From assembly GCF_020511115.1 (NCBI RefSeq), contig NZ_JAJAVH010000001.1:186001-250000 (forward strand): 64,000 nucleotides of DNA, read 5' to 3'. The notes under the pieces are model-generated. The model searched no databases, was not told the origin of the DNA, and was given only the letters and a program-made list of their open reading frames with translations. A program made the position numbers and the translations under genes. This document shows positions 1 through 8,591 of the stretch, piece after piece. Origin of the DNA: Luteimonas panaciterrae. GTDB taxonomy: Bacteria > Pseudomonadota > Gammaproteobacteria > Xanthomonadales > Xanthomonadaceae. Position 1 is the stretch's first letter; each line of letters starts with the position of its first letter.

Positions 1-170
1 GGATGCACCAGATCGTCCAGCAGCAGTACCTCGGCCGCCGCCAGGGCTTTGGCGGCCTTGAGGGTCAGCAGTTCCGGATCGCCCGGACCTGCCGACAGGA
101 GGACGACCGAGCTTTTCGCACGGGAAGAAGAACGAGCGTTGTGCATGGAAACCTCTTCGTCGGTTGTCAT
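1..170 (-). CDS. cobA: Uroporphyrinogen-III C-methyltransferase (SUMT), N-terminal fragment
   Basis: This is the 5' end of a gene cut by the window edge. The translation holds the SUMT signature SAGPGDPELLTLKAAKAL followed by a DDLV motif, the SAM-binding start of enzymes that methylate uroporphyrinogen III to precorrin-2 on the way to siroheme. It is last in the nar/nir/nas operon, 8 nt after the nasA stop, with a GAGGTG ribosome-binding site overlapping that stop. A second in-frame ATG at 146 has its own GAAGAGG site, so the start is 170 or 146. It probably supplies the methyltransferase missing from the truncated cysG at 9264-10259. Only about 56 residues are visible, so completeness is unknown. 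Confidence 0.85.
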   Translation of the reverse strand, partial: MTTDEEVSMHNARSSSRAKSSVVLLSAGPGDPELLTLKAAKALAAAEVLLLDDLVH

Positions 171-178
171 CGATCACC

Positions 179-2986
179 TCACGCTCGCTGCGGTTGCCGG
201 CACAGCTGCGCCAGCTGCGGCAGACAGGAGCCGCAGACGGTGCCGCAGCCCAGACGTCGTTGAAGCTCCTGCACACCAGCGCCCTGCGCGACTTGCGCAC
301 GGATCGCCGATTCACCGATCTGCATGCAGTTGCACACCAGGGCATCGCGTGGAGTGCCTTCGCCCGACTGCGCGAACACGGCCAGCCGCGAGCCGTGCCA
401 TGGACGCCCGGAGAGCGCGCGTTCCAGCAACACCTCGCCATTGAGTGGTTGCGTGTCGGTCAACAGCAGGCCGTCGAGATGGCTCTCGCCCGCGCCACCG
501 CGCCAGATCACGCGCTTGAGCAGGCCACGCTGCGCATCGCGATATTCGACGGCGTCGGCGCCGGACAGCAGCGTCATTGCCTGCGTCAATGCATCCAGCC
601 AATCGGACGGCGGGGCTTCCGTGCAGGCCGCGCGCAACGTCAGCCAGGCGACATCGTTCGCGGCACCGGGCTCCGTCGCGAAACTGATCTCGGCGAAACC
701 GCGCGCCTTCAACAACGGTTGCACCGCCGCCTGCAACGCCAGCACGTCACCGCGCCGCGCCGCCAGCAGATGCCAGCCGAATTCGGCTTTCTCCACGCGA
801 ACGGCGGCATGCTTCAGCTCCGGCTGCTGCGAGCGCGCGTCCACCGCCGACTGGGTGAGTTCGTTGATGCCGCCGCTGGACAGGAACTGTCCGCTCCAGT
901 GCATGGCGGCAAACACCGTGCCAGAACCGGCCTCGTCGGAAAGTTGCAGCGGGAGCACCACCTGACCGCGCCTTCCGATCACGCGAACCAGTTCGCCATT
1001 GACCAGTCCGCGCCGCGCAGCATCTTGCGGATGCATGCGCAACTCCGGCCGCGCGCTGTGCGCGAACAGACCCGGCACGCGGCCGGTGCGCGACATGCCG
1101 TGCCACTGATCGCGCAAGCGGCCGGTGAGAAGGCGCAACGGGTAATGCGCCGAAGTGGCTTCCGCGACGGGCCGGTAGGGCGTTGCATGGAAGCGGGCGC
1201 GACCATCGGCCGTCGCGAAGATCCCGTCCGTGTAGCGTCGCGCTTGTCCGTGATCGGCGTTTGCCGGAAACGGCCATTGCTGCGGTCCATCCGCATCCAA
1301 TCGCGCGTAATCGAGACCCCCGATGTCCAGATCACGGCCGACGGTGAGGCGTCGATGTTCGTCGAAGATCGCAGCCGGCGCGTCGAAAGCGAACAACGGC
1401 GCGACACCCGACGGCCCCAGACGCGCTTCCAGACGGCGCGCGACTTCGTTGCCGATCCACCAATCGGGTTTCGCCTGCCCCGGCGCGGACACGGCCGCGC
1501 GCACGCGCGAGATGCGCCGCTCGGAATTGGTGACGGTGCCTTCCTTCTCACCCCAGGTGGTCGCGGGCAGCAACACGTCCGCATACGGCACCGTGTCGGT
1601 GTTGTGGAATGCTTCCTGCACGATCACCAGTTCGGCGCGCTGCAAGGCTTCGCGCACATGCCCGATGTCGGGCAGCGAATGCACGGGATTGGTACAGGCG
1701 ATCCAGACGGCCTTGACCTTGCCGCTGCGCAAGGCCTCGAACAAGGCGACTGCCGGCAGGCCGGGTTTCGGCGACAGGGTGTGCGCGGGCAGTCCCCACA
1801 GACGCTCCACGTCCGCACGATCTTCCGCGGATTCGATCTCGCGATGCGCGGCGAGCATCGTCGCCATGCCGCCCACCTCGCGTCCGCCCATCGCGTTGGG
1901 TTGTCCGGTCAGCGAGAACGGCCCCGCGCCGGGCTTGCCGATCTGTCCGGTCGCCAGATGCAGATGGATCAAGGCGAGGTTCTTGTCGGTGCCGTGTGCG
2001 GATTGATTCAAGCCCATGCAATACAGCGACAGCGTCGCCGGGCTGCGGCCGAACCATTCCGCGGCCTGGATCAGGTCGGCGACGTCGATGCCGCACAGTT
2101 CCGCTGCCATGCGCGGCGTGTAGTCGCGCAGCAGCGATTTGAGTTCGTCGAACCCCGAGGTGTGGCGCGTGACGAAGTCGCGATCGATCAGGTCTTCCCA
2201 GATCAGGTGATGCAGCATGCCGTTGAACAGCGCCACATCGGTGCCGGGCTGGATCGCCAGATGCAGATCGGCCATCGCCGCCGTGTCGGTGCGGCGCGGA
2301 TCGACCACGATCCAGCGGATATTCGAATCCTGCCTGCGCGCATCCTCGAGCCGGCGTAGCAGCACCGGGTGCGCGTAGGCCATGTTGCTGCCGGCGAACA
2401 GCACGGTCTTCGCCAGTTCGAGATCCTCGTAGCAAGTCGGCGGGCCATCCGCGCCGAGCGCGAGTTTGTAGCCGGCCACCGCGCTCGACATGCACAGGCG
2501 CGAATTGGTGTCGACGTTGTTGGTGCCGAGCAGCCCCTTGGCGAGCTTGTTGAAGACGTAGTAGTCCTCGGTGAGCAATTGTCCGGAGAGATAGAACGCC
2601 ACCGCGTCCGGGCCGTGCTGATGAACGATGTCGACCAGACGATCCGCGACCGTGTCCAGCGCCACCGCCCAATCGACACGGCGGCGCGGCTCATGACGCA
2701 GCGCGCGCAACTCCGGCGCCAGCACGCGCCCCTGCATGCTTCGCGCGGTTTCCGCCAGCATGCGGCCTTTCGTGCATAGGCGGCCGTGATTGGCAGGATG
2801 CTCCGGATCGCCCTCGACACCGACGATGCGGCTGCCGGCCGTAGCATGCTCGGAACCGACGTGCTCGGAACCGACGCGCTCGGCATCGACGTGCTCGACA
2901 TCGATCAGCACGCCGCAACCCACGCCGCAGTAGCAGCAAGTGGAGCGGGTACGTGTGCGGCGCGTCGGCGACACGGAGCCGTCCAT
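179..2986 (-). CDS. nasA: Assimilatory nitrate reductase, catalytic subunit
   Basis: A 935-residue molybdopterin oxidoreductase reducing nitrate to nitrite in the cytoplasm. Near the N terminus a CCYCGVGCG cysteine cluster binds the [4Fe-4S] centre. The long middle region is the Mo-bisMGD domain, with GSNMAYAHP and KGRM segments typical of the family. The last ~50 residues (CNCMQIG then CGTVCGSC) form a BFD-like [2Fe-2S] domain, as in Klebsiella NasA and unlike the respiratory NarG. No Tat signal is visible, which fits a cytoplasmic assimilatory enzyme. Its start overlaps the nirD stop by one base (TGATG), implying translational coupling. The symbol follows Klebsiella usage; nasC and narB are used elsewhere. 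Confidence 0.93.
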   Translation of the reverse strand: MDGSVSPTRRTRTRSTCCYCGVGCGVLIDVEHVDAERVGSEHVGSEHATAGSRIVGVEGDPEHPANHGRLCTKGRMLAETARSMQGRVLAPELRALRHEPRRRVDWAVALDTVADRLVDIVHQHGPDAVAFYLSGQLLTEDYYVFNKLAKGLLGTNNVDTNSRLCMSSAVAGYKLALGADGPPTCYEDLELAKTVLFAGSNMAYAHPVLLRRLEDARRQDSNIRWIVVDPRRTDTAAMADLHLAIQPGTDVALFNGMLHHLIWEDLIDRDFVTRHTSGFDELKSLLRDYTPRMAAELCGIDVADLIQAAEWFGRSPATLSLYCMGLNQSAHGTDKNLALIHLHLATGQIGKPGAGPFSLTGQPNAMGGREVGGMATMLAAHREIESAEDRADVERLWGLPAHTLSPKPGLPAVALFEALRSGKVKAVWIACTNPVHSLPDIGHVREALQRAELVIVQEAFHNTDTVPYADVLLPATTWGEKEGTVTNSERRISRVRAAVSAPGQAKPDWWIGNEVARRLEARLGPSGVAPLFAFDAPAAIFDEHRRLTVGRDLDIGGLDYARLDADGPQQWPFPANADHGQARRYTDGIFATADGRARFHATPYRPVAEATSAHYPLRLLTGRLRDQWHGMSRTGRVPGLFAHSARPELRMHPQDAARRGLVNGELVRVIGRRGQVVLPLQLSDEAGSGTVFAAMHWSGQFLSSGGINELTQSAVDARSQQPELKHAAVRVEKAEFGWHLLAARRGDVLALQAAVQPLLKARGFAEISFATEPGAANDVAWLTLRAACTEAPPSDWLDALTQAMTLLSGADAVEYRDAQRGLLKRVIWRGGAGESHLDGLLLTDTQPLNGEVLLERALSGRPWHGSRLAVFAQSGEGTPRDALVCNCMQIGESAIRAQVAQGAGVQELQRRLGCGTVCGSCLPQLAQLCRQPQRA

Positions 2987-3330
2987 CAGCCGTCACCCTC
3001 CAGCGCGATCCAGACCTCACCGTTCTCCACGCGCACGTCGAAGCGGTGCGCGCAGCCCACGTCCGGCGCGCAGGCTTCGCCGCTGGCGAGCGCAATGTTC
3101 CAGCCGTGCAGCGGGCAAGTCACCGTGTCGCCCGCGACGATGCCTTGCGACAGCGGCCCACCCTTGTGCGGACAGCGGTCGCGCAGCGCGAACACGCGAT
3201 CGTCGGTGGTGCGGAACAGCGCGATGTCGTCGGCGCCCTCGCGCTTGAGCACGCGCGCGCCAAGCACCGGAACATCGTCGAGTCCGCAGACACGCAACCA
3301 GGTGATGGGGCGTTCCATGACGGCAGCCAT
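2986..3330 (-). CDS. nirD: Nitrite reductase small subunit (Rieske-type)
   Basis: A 114-residue protein with the Rieske-like fold of NirD. CPHKGG and CPLHGWN supply the C-x-H and C-x2-H ligands of a [2Fe-2S] centre; E. coli NirD lacks them, so this belongs to the cluster-binding NirD group. It partners NirB in NADH-dependent reduction of nitrite to ammonium. It starts 3 nt after the nirB stop and overlaps nasA by one base, so the three genes are surely cotranscribed. A second in-frame ATG five codons downstream is an alternative start. Confidence 0.92.
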   Translation of the reverse strand: MAAVMERPITWLRVCGLDDVPVLGARVLKREGADDIALFRTTDDRVFALRDRCPHKGGPLSQGIVAGDTVTCPLHGWNIALASGEACAPDVGCAHRFDVRVENGEVWIALEGDG

Positions 3331-3333
3331 GCC

Positions 3334-5790
3334 TCAGCTCTCCGCTTCGGCCAGCTGCGCCGGAATGCGCAGCGGCTCGTACTCGCGCGGACGACGCTCC
3401 TGCCGCACGCGCGCTTCCCATGGATCGGGCAGGCCTTCCAGCGCGTACAGCAAGCGCTCGTACAACGCCTTGCGATTGGCCGCATCGTCGACGACGCGCT
3501 GGCGGATGTACTCCATGCCGACGCGATCGATGTAATGCACGGTGCGATCCAGGTAATAGGCCTCCTCGCGATACAACTGCAGGAAGGCGCCGGTGGTTTC
3601 GCGCACCTCTTCGCCGGTTTTCACCTTCGTCAGGAACTTGGCGACCTCGGTCTTGATGCCGCCGTTGCCGCCGATGTGGATTTCCCAGCCGGAATCGACG
3701 GCGATGATGCCGACGTCCTTGATGCCGGATTCGGCGCAGTTGCGCGGACAACCGGAGACGGCGAGCTTCACCTTGTGCGGACTCCACATGTTGGCGAGCA
3801 TGGTTTCCAGCTCGATGCCCATCTGCGTGCTGTTCTGCGTGCCGAAACGGCAGAACTCGCTGCCGACACAGGTCTTCACCGTGCGGATCGACTTGCCGTA
3901 GGCGTGTCCGGATTTCATGCCGAGATCGCGCCAGACGTCGACCAGATCCTCCTTCTTCACACCCAGCAGATCGATGCGCTGACCGCCGGTGATCTTCACC
4001 ATCGGCACCGCGTACTTGTCGGCGACGTCGGCGATGCGGCGCAGTTCGCCGGAATTGGTCACGCCGCCCTTGATCTGTGGCACCACCGAGAAGGTGCCGT
4101 CCTTCTGGATGTTGGCGTGGGCGCGTTCGTTGATGAAGCGCGACTGCGGGTCGTCCACCGCCTCGCGCGGCCAGGTCGAGATCAGGTAGTAGTTGATCGC
4201 GGGGCGGCAGGTCGCGCAGCCGTTGGGCGTGCGCCACTCCATGAAGTCGTAGACCTGCCGGTGCGAGACGAGATGGTGCTCGCGGATCGCCTTGCGCAGG
4301 TCCGCGTGCGTGTGCGAGGTGCATCCGCACACGGCCTTGGTCTTGGGCGTCTCCTGGAAATTCGAGCCGAGACAGTTCATCAGGATCTGTTCCACCAGCC
4401 CGGTGCATGAGCCGCAGGAGCTCGAGGCCTTGGTCTGCTTCTTCACCTCGTCGATGGTGAACAGGCCTTGTTCGTTGATCGCCTTGACGATCACGCCCTT
4501 GCATACACCGTTGCAACCGCATACCTCGTCGGCATCGGCCATCGACGCGGCGCGGTTCTGACCGGCAGTGCCGGCATCGCCGATCGCCTTTTCGCCGAAC
4601 ATCAACCGGTCGCGCAGGCCTTCGATGCGGCCACCATCCTTCAGCAGCTTGAAGTACCAGCCGCCGTCACCGGTATCACCGTAGAGGCAGGCGCCAACGA
4701 GCTTGTCCTCCTTGATCACCAGTTTCTTGTAGACACCGCCGGCCGGATCGGACAGCACGATCTCCTCGCTGCCGTCGCCGCCCATGAAATCGCCGGCGGA
4801 GAATAGATCGATCCCGGTCACCTTGAGCTTGGTGGAGGACACCGAACCGCCATAGATGCCGATGCCGTAATGCGCGAGGTGATTCGCGCAGACCTTGGCC
4901 TGCTCGAACAACGGCGCGACCAGGCCATAGGTGACGCCGCGATGGGTGGCGCATTCGCCGACGGCGTACACGCGTGGGTCATAGGTCTGCAGCGAATCGT
5001 TGACCACGATGCCGCGGTTGCAATGAATGCCCGATGCCTGCGCCAGCTGCGCGTTGGGACGGATGCCGATCGCCATCACGACCAGATCGGCCGGCGCCTC
5101 GCTGCCGTCGGAGAATTTCACCGCGCGCACTTCGCCGTTCTCGTTACCGAGCAGTTCGGTCGTCGAGGTATTGAGGCGGAATTTCAGGCCGCGCTCGGAC
5201 AGCGATTTTTCCAGCAGCTGGCCAGCGGCGGGATCGAGCTGGCGCTCCAGCAGCCAGCCGGCCAGATGCACGACGGTCACGTCCATGCCGCGCTGCTTCA
5301 AGCCGTTGGCCGCTTCCAGTCCAAGCAAACCGCCGCCGATCACCACAGCGTGTTTCTTCACCTTGGCCGCGTCGATCATGGCGCGGGTGTCGTGGATGTT
5401 GCGGTAGCTGATGACGCCTTGCAGTTCCTTGCCTGGGATCGGCAACACGATCGGCAGCGAGCCGGTCGCCAGCAACAGGCGGTCGTATTCGGCCTCGGTG
5501 CCGTCGGCGGCGATGACGCGCCGGCGCACGCGATCGATCCGCTCCACTTCCTTGCCCAGATGCAGTTCGATGCCGTTCTCCGCGTACCAGGCCGTCGGAT
5601 TGAGCACGATGTCGTCGAAGTTCTGCTCGCCCGCCAGCACCGGCGACAGCAGGATGCGGTTGTAGTTCGGATACGGCTCCGCGCCGAACACGGTGATGTC
5701 GTACATGTCCGGCACCAGCTTCAGCAGCTCTTCCAGCGTGCGCATGCCCGCCATGCCGTTGCCGATCACCACGAGTCTTGGCTTCTTCAT
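3334..5790 (-). CDS. nirB: NADH-dependent nitrite reductase, large subunit
   Basis: An 818-residue siroheme enzyme reducing nitrite to ammonium. In order: an N-terminal FAD/NAD(H) oxidoreductase domain (VVIGNGMAGMRTLE; second nucleotide-binding GGGLLGLEAANGL near residue 150), a BFD-like [2Fe-2S] domain (CGCNGVCKG and SSCGSCTGLV), a ferredoxin-like repeat, and the siroheme/[4Fe-4S] domain with C-x5-C (TCVGSEFC) and C-x3-C (GCPRNC). All key cysteines are present and length is normal. It follows narK by 19 nt. It needs siroheme, which links it to the SUMT fragment at the operon end and to the truncated cysG. Confidence 0.95.
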   Translation of the reverse strand: MKKPRLVVIGNGMAGMRTLEELLKLVPDMYDITVFGAEPYPNYNRILLSPVLAGEQNFDDIVLNPTAWYAENGIELHLGKEVERIDRVRRRVIAADGTEAEYDRLLLATGSLPIVLPIPGKELQGVISYRNIHDTRAMIDAAKVKKHAVVIGGGLLGLEAANGLKQRGMDVTVVHLAGWLLERQLDPAAGQLLEKSLSERGLKFRLNTSTTELLGNENGEVRAVKFSDGSEAPADLVVMAIGIRPNAQLAQASGIHCNRGIVVNDSLQTYDPRVYAVGECATHRGVTYGLVAPLFEQAKVCANHLAHYGIGIYGGSVSSTKLKVTGIDLFSAGDFMGGDGSEEIVLSDPAGGVYKKLVIKEDKLVGACLYGDTGDGGWYFKLLKDGGRIEGLRDRLMFGEKAIGDAGTAGQNRAASMADADEVCGCNGVCKGVIVKAINEQGLFTIDEVKKQTKASSSCGSCTGLVEQILMNCLGSNFQETPKTKAVCGCTSHTHADLRKAIREHHLVSHRQVYDFMEWRTPNGCATCRPAINYYLISTWPREAVDDPQSRFINERAHANIQKDGTFSVVPQIKGGVTNSGELRRIADVADKYAVPMVKITGGQRIDLLGVKKEDLVDVWRDLGMKSGHAYGKSIRTVKTCVGSEFCRFGTQNSTQMGIELETMLANMWSPHKVKLAVSGCPRNCAESGIKDVGIIAVDSGWEIHIGGNGGIKTEVAKFLTKVKTGEEVRETTGAFLQLYREEAYYLDRTVHYIDRVGMEYIRQRVVDDAANRKALYERLLYALEGLPDPWEARVRQERRPREYEPLRIPAQLAEAES

Positions 5791-5809
5791 CGGTGCGCCT
5801 CTCTCGAAC

Positions 5810-7045
5810 TCAAACGCGCGCGGCGCTGAGCGCCGCCCATTGGTTGCGCCATTGCTGGCTCACGCCCGACAGCAGTCCCCATGCAAGCAGCGCGCAACCG
5901 GCGAACGCCCACAAGCCGATCGCATAACTGCCGGTGTGCTGCTTGAGCACGCCGAGTCCGGCGGCGAGCAGAAATCCGCCGATGCCGCCGGCCATGCCGA
6001 TCAGTCCCGTCATCAAACCGATCTCGGGACCGAAGCGCTGCGGCACCAGTTGGAACACCGCGCCATTGCCCGCGCCCAGACACAACAACGTGACGACGAA
6101 CAGCGCCACCGTCATCACGGCGCCACCCACGCCGAAGCCGGCGGCGGCGACCAGCGCGGCGACCGACAGATACACCGCGAGCAAGGTGCGAGTACCGCCG
6201 ATGCGATCCGCGATCACGCCGCCCAGCGGCCGCATCGCCGAGCCGGCCAGCACGCAGGCGGCCGTGGCCCAGCCCGCGGCCTTCGGCCCGAAGCCGAACT
6301 GATCATGGAAATAACCCGGCAACGCGCTGGCGAAACCGGAAAAGCCGCCGAAGGTGATCGCGTAGAAAAACATGAACCACCACGAATCGCGATTGCCCAC
6401 CAATACCCGGCCGTAATCGCTCAGGCGTTTGCGCGCGACCGGCGCCGGCGCGTCCTTCGCGCAGACGGAGAACACGATCAGTACCAGCAACAGCGGGAGG
6501 CAAGCCAAGCCGAACACGGCTTCGTAACCGAACGCCGCTGCCAATGCCGGCGCGAACAACGCGGCCAGCACGGTGCCGGAGTTGCCGGCGCCGGCAATGC
6601 CGAGCGCGGTGCCTTGATGCTCGGGCGGATACCAGCGCGAAGCCAGCGGCAACGCCACCGAGAACGAAGCGCCCGCCACGCCCAGCAGCAAACCGAGCAG
6701 CAACACCTGCGCGAAGGAATGCACACCGGCCCACCACGCCGTCAGCAAGGCGAGGATGACCACGCCTTGCGCGAGCAACCCGGCGCGCTTGGCGCCGATG
6801 CGATCGGCCAGCATGCCCAGGAACAAGCGCAGCACCGCGCCGCACAGGATCGGCACGGCCACCATCAGCGCGCGTTGCTGCGTGTCCAGATGCAATGCTT
6901 CGGCGATCTGCACCTGCAGAGGGCCGAGCAGATACCACACCGCGAAACTCAGATCGAAGTACAGGAAAGCCGCCAACAACGTAGGCGTGTGTCCGGCCTG
7001 CCAGAAGGATTTGCTTGCAGCGGGGCTTCCAAGAGCGGTGTTCAC
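5810..7045 (-). CDS. narK: Nitrate/nitrite MFS transporter (NarK/NasA type)
   Basis: A 411-residue, 12-helix major facilitator protein. The N-terminal segment FWQAGHTPTLLAAFLYFDLSF is typical of nitrate/nitrite porters, and a glycine-rich nitrate signature GAGNSG lies mid-protein. It imports nitrate for the downstream reductases and is the first gene of the structural operon. The GTG start at 7045 is chosen because a GGAG site lies 8 nt upstream and the family N terminus begins there. An ORF extends to 7210, but that part overlaps the predicted leader hairpins and terminator and is not credible protein. Confidence 0.9.
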   Translation of the reverse strand: MNTALGSPAASKSFWQAGHTPTLLAAFLYFDLSFAVWYLLGPLQVQIAEALHLDTQQRALMVAVPILCGAVLRLFLGMLADRIGAKRAGLLAQGVVILALLTAWWAGVHSFAQVLLLGLLLGVAGASFSVALPLASRWYPPEHQGTALGIAGAGNSGTVLAALFAPALAAAFGYEAVFGLACLPLLLVLIVFSVCAKDAPAPVARKRLSDYGRVLVGNRDSWWFMFFYAITFGGFSGFASALPGYFHDQFGFGPKAAGWATAACVLAGSAMRPLGGVIADRIGGTRTLLAVYLSVAALVAAAGFGVGGAVMTVALFVVTLLCLGAGNGAVFQLVPQRFGPEIGLMTGLIGMAGGIGGFLLAAGLGVLKQHTGSYAIGLWAFAGCALLAWGLLSGVSQQWRNQWAALSAARV

Positions 7046-7111
7046 GGCGCGATCTCCGAGGGGACCACCGCGCGATGCCATGTGTCGGCAAACGTGGCGG
7101 AAGGGAGGAGG

Positions 7112-7161
7112 AAACGAAAAACGGCGCCCTCCGGTCCTGTTCGCACCGGAAAAGACGCCGT
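7112..7161 (-). terminator. Intrinsic terminator inside the narK leader
   Basis: On the minus strand an arm starting ACGGCGTC pairs with GGCGCCGT, continuing as CCGGT/ACCGG, giving about 15 paired positions and a 9-nt loop, followed at once by TTTTTCGTTT. It lies ~70 nt upstream of the narK start and downstream of the predicted transcription start. That placement suggests an attenuator to be overridden by NasT rather than an end-of-gene terminator. Confidence 0.75.
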
Positions 7162-7170
7162 TGTCTTGGC

Positions 7171-7231
7171 GAACCGGACCGCCGTTGGCCCGTTCGTCGG
7201 AGTCGCTCATCGCGGATGCGTGGATGCACCC
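7171..7231 (-). promoter_or_regulatory. Tandem hexaloop hairpins, likely ANTAR (NasT) RNA target
   Basis: Two small hairpins lie between the predicted transcription start (~7233) and the terminator. The first (7214-7231) has a 6-bp stem GGGTGC/GCATCC and loop AUCCAC. The second (7171-7195) has a GGGCC/GGUCC core extended by outer pairs, with loop AACGGC. ANTAR proteins are known to bind paired hexaloop hairpins with A at loop position 1 and G at position 4. The second loop fits fully; the first has A1 but C4. NasT is encoded just upstream. Function is inferred. Confidence 0.6.
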
Positions 7232-7242
7232 GTCAAGTGTTC

Positions 7243-7260
7243 AAGCAATCATCGTGCCAA
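7243..7260 (-). promoter_or_regulatory. Sigma-54 promoter of the narK-nirBD-nasA operon
   Basis: The minus strand reads TTGGCACGATGATTGCTT, matching the RpoN consensus TGGCACG-N4-TTGCW. GG (7258-7257) and GC (7246-7245) have the required 12-bp separation. Transcription would start near 7233, leaving a ~188-nt leader before the narK GTG. Confidence 0.85.
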
Positions 7261-7365
7261 ATGGACTTGCCGGTGTCGCGCGAATGGATTCCTTCACAAA
7301 TTCATGACGTTATACGCGGCGCGGATGGATTGGCGACCAAGACGCTTCGCCGAGAATTCGTGGAT

Positions 7366-7411
7366 TGCACCAAGCGAGAGCGGTCTCGCTCCATTGTGGT
7401 GCATCGCACCA
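7366..7411. promoter_or_regulatory. NtrC-like enhancer half-sites
   Basis: About 130-150 bp upstream of the sigma-54 element there is a cluster of GCACC/GGTGC half-sites. TTGCACCA begins at 7365. CGCTCCATTGTGGTGCA (7387-7403) differs from the NtrC consensus TGCACC-N4-TGGTGCA at two positions. TGGTGC-ATC-GCACCA (7397-7411) is a perfect short palindrome. Position and sequence fit NtrC enhancers. Confidence 0.55.
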
Positions 7412-7426
7412 TGCGCGTTTTGTTCC

Positions 7427-7450
7427 TCATCCCGACGAAAGCCGGGATGA
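7427..7450. repeat. REP-like palindrome
   Basis: TCATCCCG, an 8-nt loop, then CGGGATGA, located just after nasS and before the narK control region. It resembles dispersed palindromes common between Xanthomonad genes and is related to the copy at 60313-60340. It may also terminate or stabilise the nasTS transcript. Confidence 0.55.
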
Positions 7451-7471
7451 CGCGCATGTGGTTGGACGCTC

Positions 7472-8584
7472 TCAGGGCGAATGATCGAACAGCAGATTGG
7501 CGCGGGTATCGCTGTGCGGAACCGCCACGCCGAGCCGTTGCGCCGCCTCGCGATAAGTGTCGATGCGATGCACGTTGCCGATCAGCGTCGCATCGGCATC
7601 GTCCGTTGCCGGCGGCAGCCATCCCCAGCGACGGAACTGGCCGAGGAACCAGTGCCCATCCGACAACCAGGGGAAATTCGCCTGTCCGTCGGCATGGAAG
7701 CGTAGTCGCGTGTCGTCGTCACCGCTTGCGGCTGCAAGCAGCAAACAGGATTCGATGTCCTGCACGGGCAGGCCGATCACATCGGTCTCCGCCAGCCACT
7801 GCGCCGCTTCGCGTCGATGCTCCGCCTCGGCATCGAGCCAGCGACAGGCTTCCAGCACGGTCGTGGTCAGCGCGGCGGCCACTTCCGGCTGCAAGGCGGC
7901 GAATTCGCGGCGGCACGCCAGTACCTTTTCCGGATGACCAGGCCAGATCTGGCCGCTGCGGATCACGCGGCGGCCCGCGCCCCGAACTTCGGCACGCGCC
8001 GACCAAGGCTCGCCCGCGCAGAAACCATCGAGTTCCCCACTGGCGAGCGCGTCGGGCATCTGCGTCGGCGACAACGCCACGACGCTGATCTCGCGCATCG
8101 GATCGATGCCCTGCGCCGCCAGCCAGTAGTACAGCCACATCGCATGCGTGCCCGTGGGGAAGGTCTGCGCGAATACGGGCGGCCGGCCCAGCGACGCGAG
8201 GACATCGTGCAATGACTGGCCCTGTTCGAGCGCGAGCGCCAACGCCGTCGACAGCGTGATCGCCTGGCCGTTCTGGTTGAGCGTGAGCAGAATCGCCAGA
8301 TCGGCCTGCAAACCACCGATGCCGGTTTCCACGCCGTACACCAGGCCGGCCAGGGCATGCGCGGCATCGAGTTCGCCCGAGAGCAGTTTGTCGCGCACCG
8401 CCGCCCACGAGGCCTGGCGATGCAGATGCAGACGCAGGCCATGCTTGCGATCCAGTCCGAGACGCACCGCCGCCACCAAGGGCGCGCAATCGATCAAAGG
8501 CATGTAGCCCAGGCGCAGATGCCGGTAAGTGCGAAGAGTGCGAGTGGTCGTCATGCGGCTCTTATCCATCCGGTTTTCATCCAT
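7472..8584 (-). CDS. nasS: NasS-like nitrate sensor (NrtA/CmpA substrate-binding family)
   Basis: About 370 residues of the NrtA/CmpA periplasmic-binding fold (LRLGYMPLIDCAPLVAA near the start; later DGFCAGEPWSARAE), but without a signal peptide or lipobox. A cytoplasmic form fits NasS, which binds nitrate and holds the antiterminator NasT inactive when nitrate is absent. The ATG at 8584 lies 7 nt after the nasT stop with GAGGAC upstream; a longer ORF (to 8635) would overlap nasT, and an ATG at 8554 (MTTTRT) is also possible. No ABC permease or ATPase genes adjoin, which argues against a transporter role. Confidence 0.85.
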   Translation of the reverse strand: MDENRMDKSRMTTTRTLRTYRHLRLGYMPLIDCAPLVAAVRLGLDRKHGLRLHLHRQASWAAVRDKLLSGELDAAHALAGLVYGVETGIGGLQADLAILLTLNQNGQAITLSTALALALEQGQSLHDVLASLGRPPVFAQTFPTGTHAMWLYYWLAAQGIDPMREISVVALSPTQMPDALASGELDGFCAGEPWSARAEVRGAGRRVIRSGQIWPGHPEKVLACRREFAALQPEVAAALTTTVLEACRWLDAEAEHRREAAQWLAETDVIGLPVQDIESCLLLAAASGDDDTRLRFHADGQANFPWLSDGHWFLGQFRRWGWLPPATDDADATLIGNVHRIDTYREAAQRLGVAVPHSDTRANLLFDHSP

Positions 8585-8591
8585 CCGGTCC

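Noticed and set aside
164..2359. Long open frame (731 codons) antisense to nasA
   Set aside because: High-GC shadow of a well-supported gene: Arg/Gln/His-rich composition, no family motif, no ribosome-binding site.
5693..7450. 585-codon plus-strand frame across narK and its leader
   Set aside because: Antisense to narK with low-complexity Arg/Gln composition; it would also run through the sigma-54 promoter and leader hairpins.
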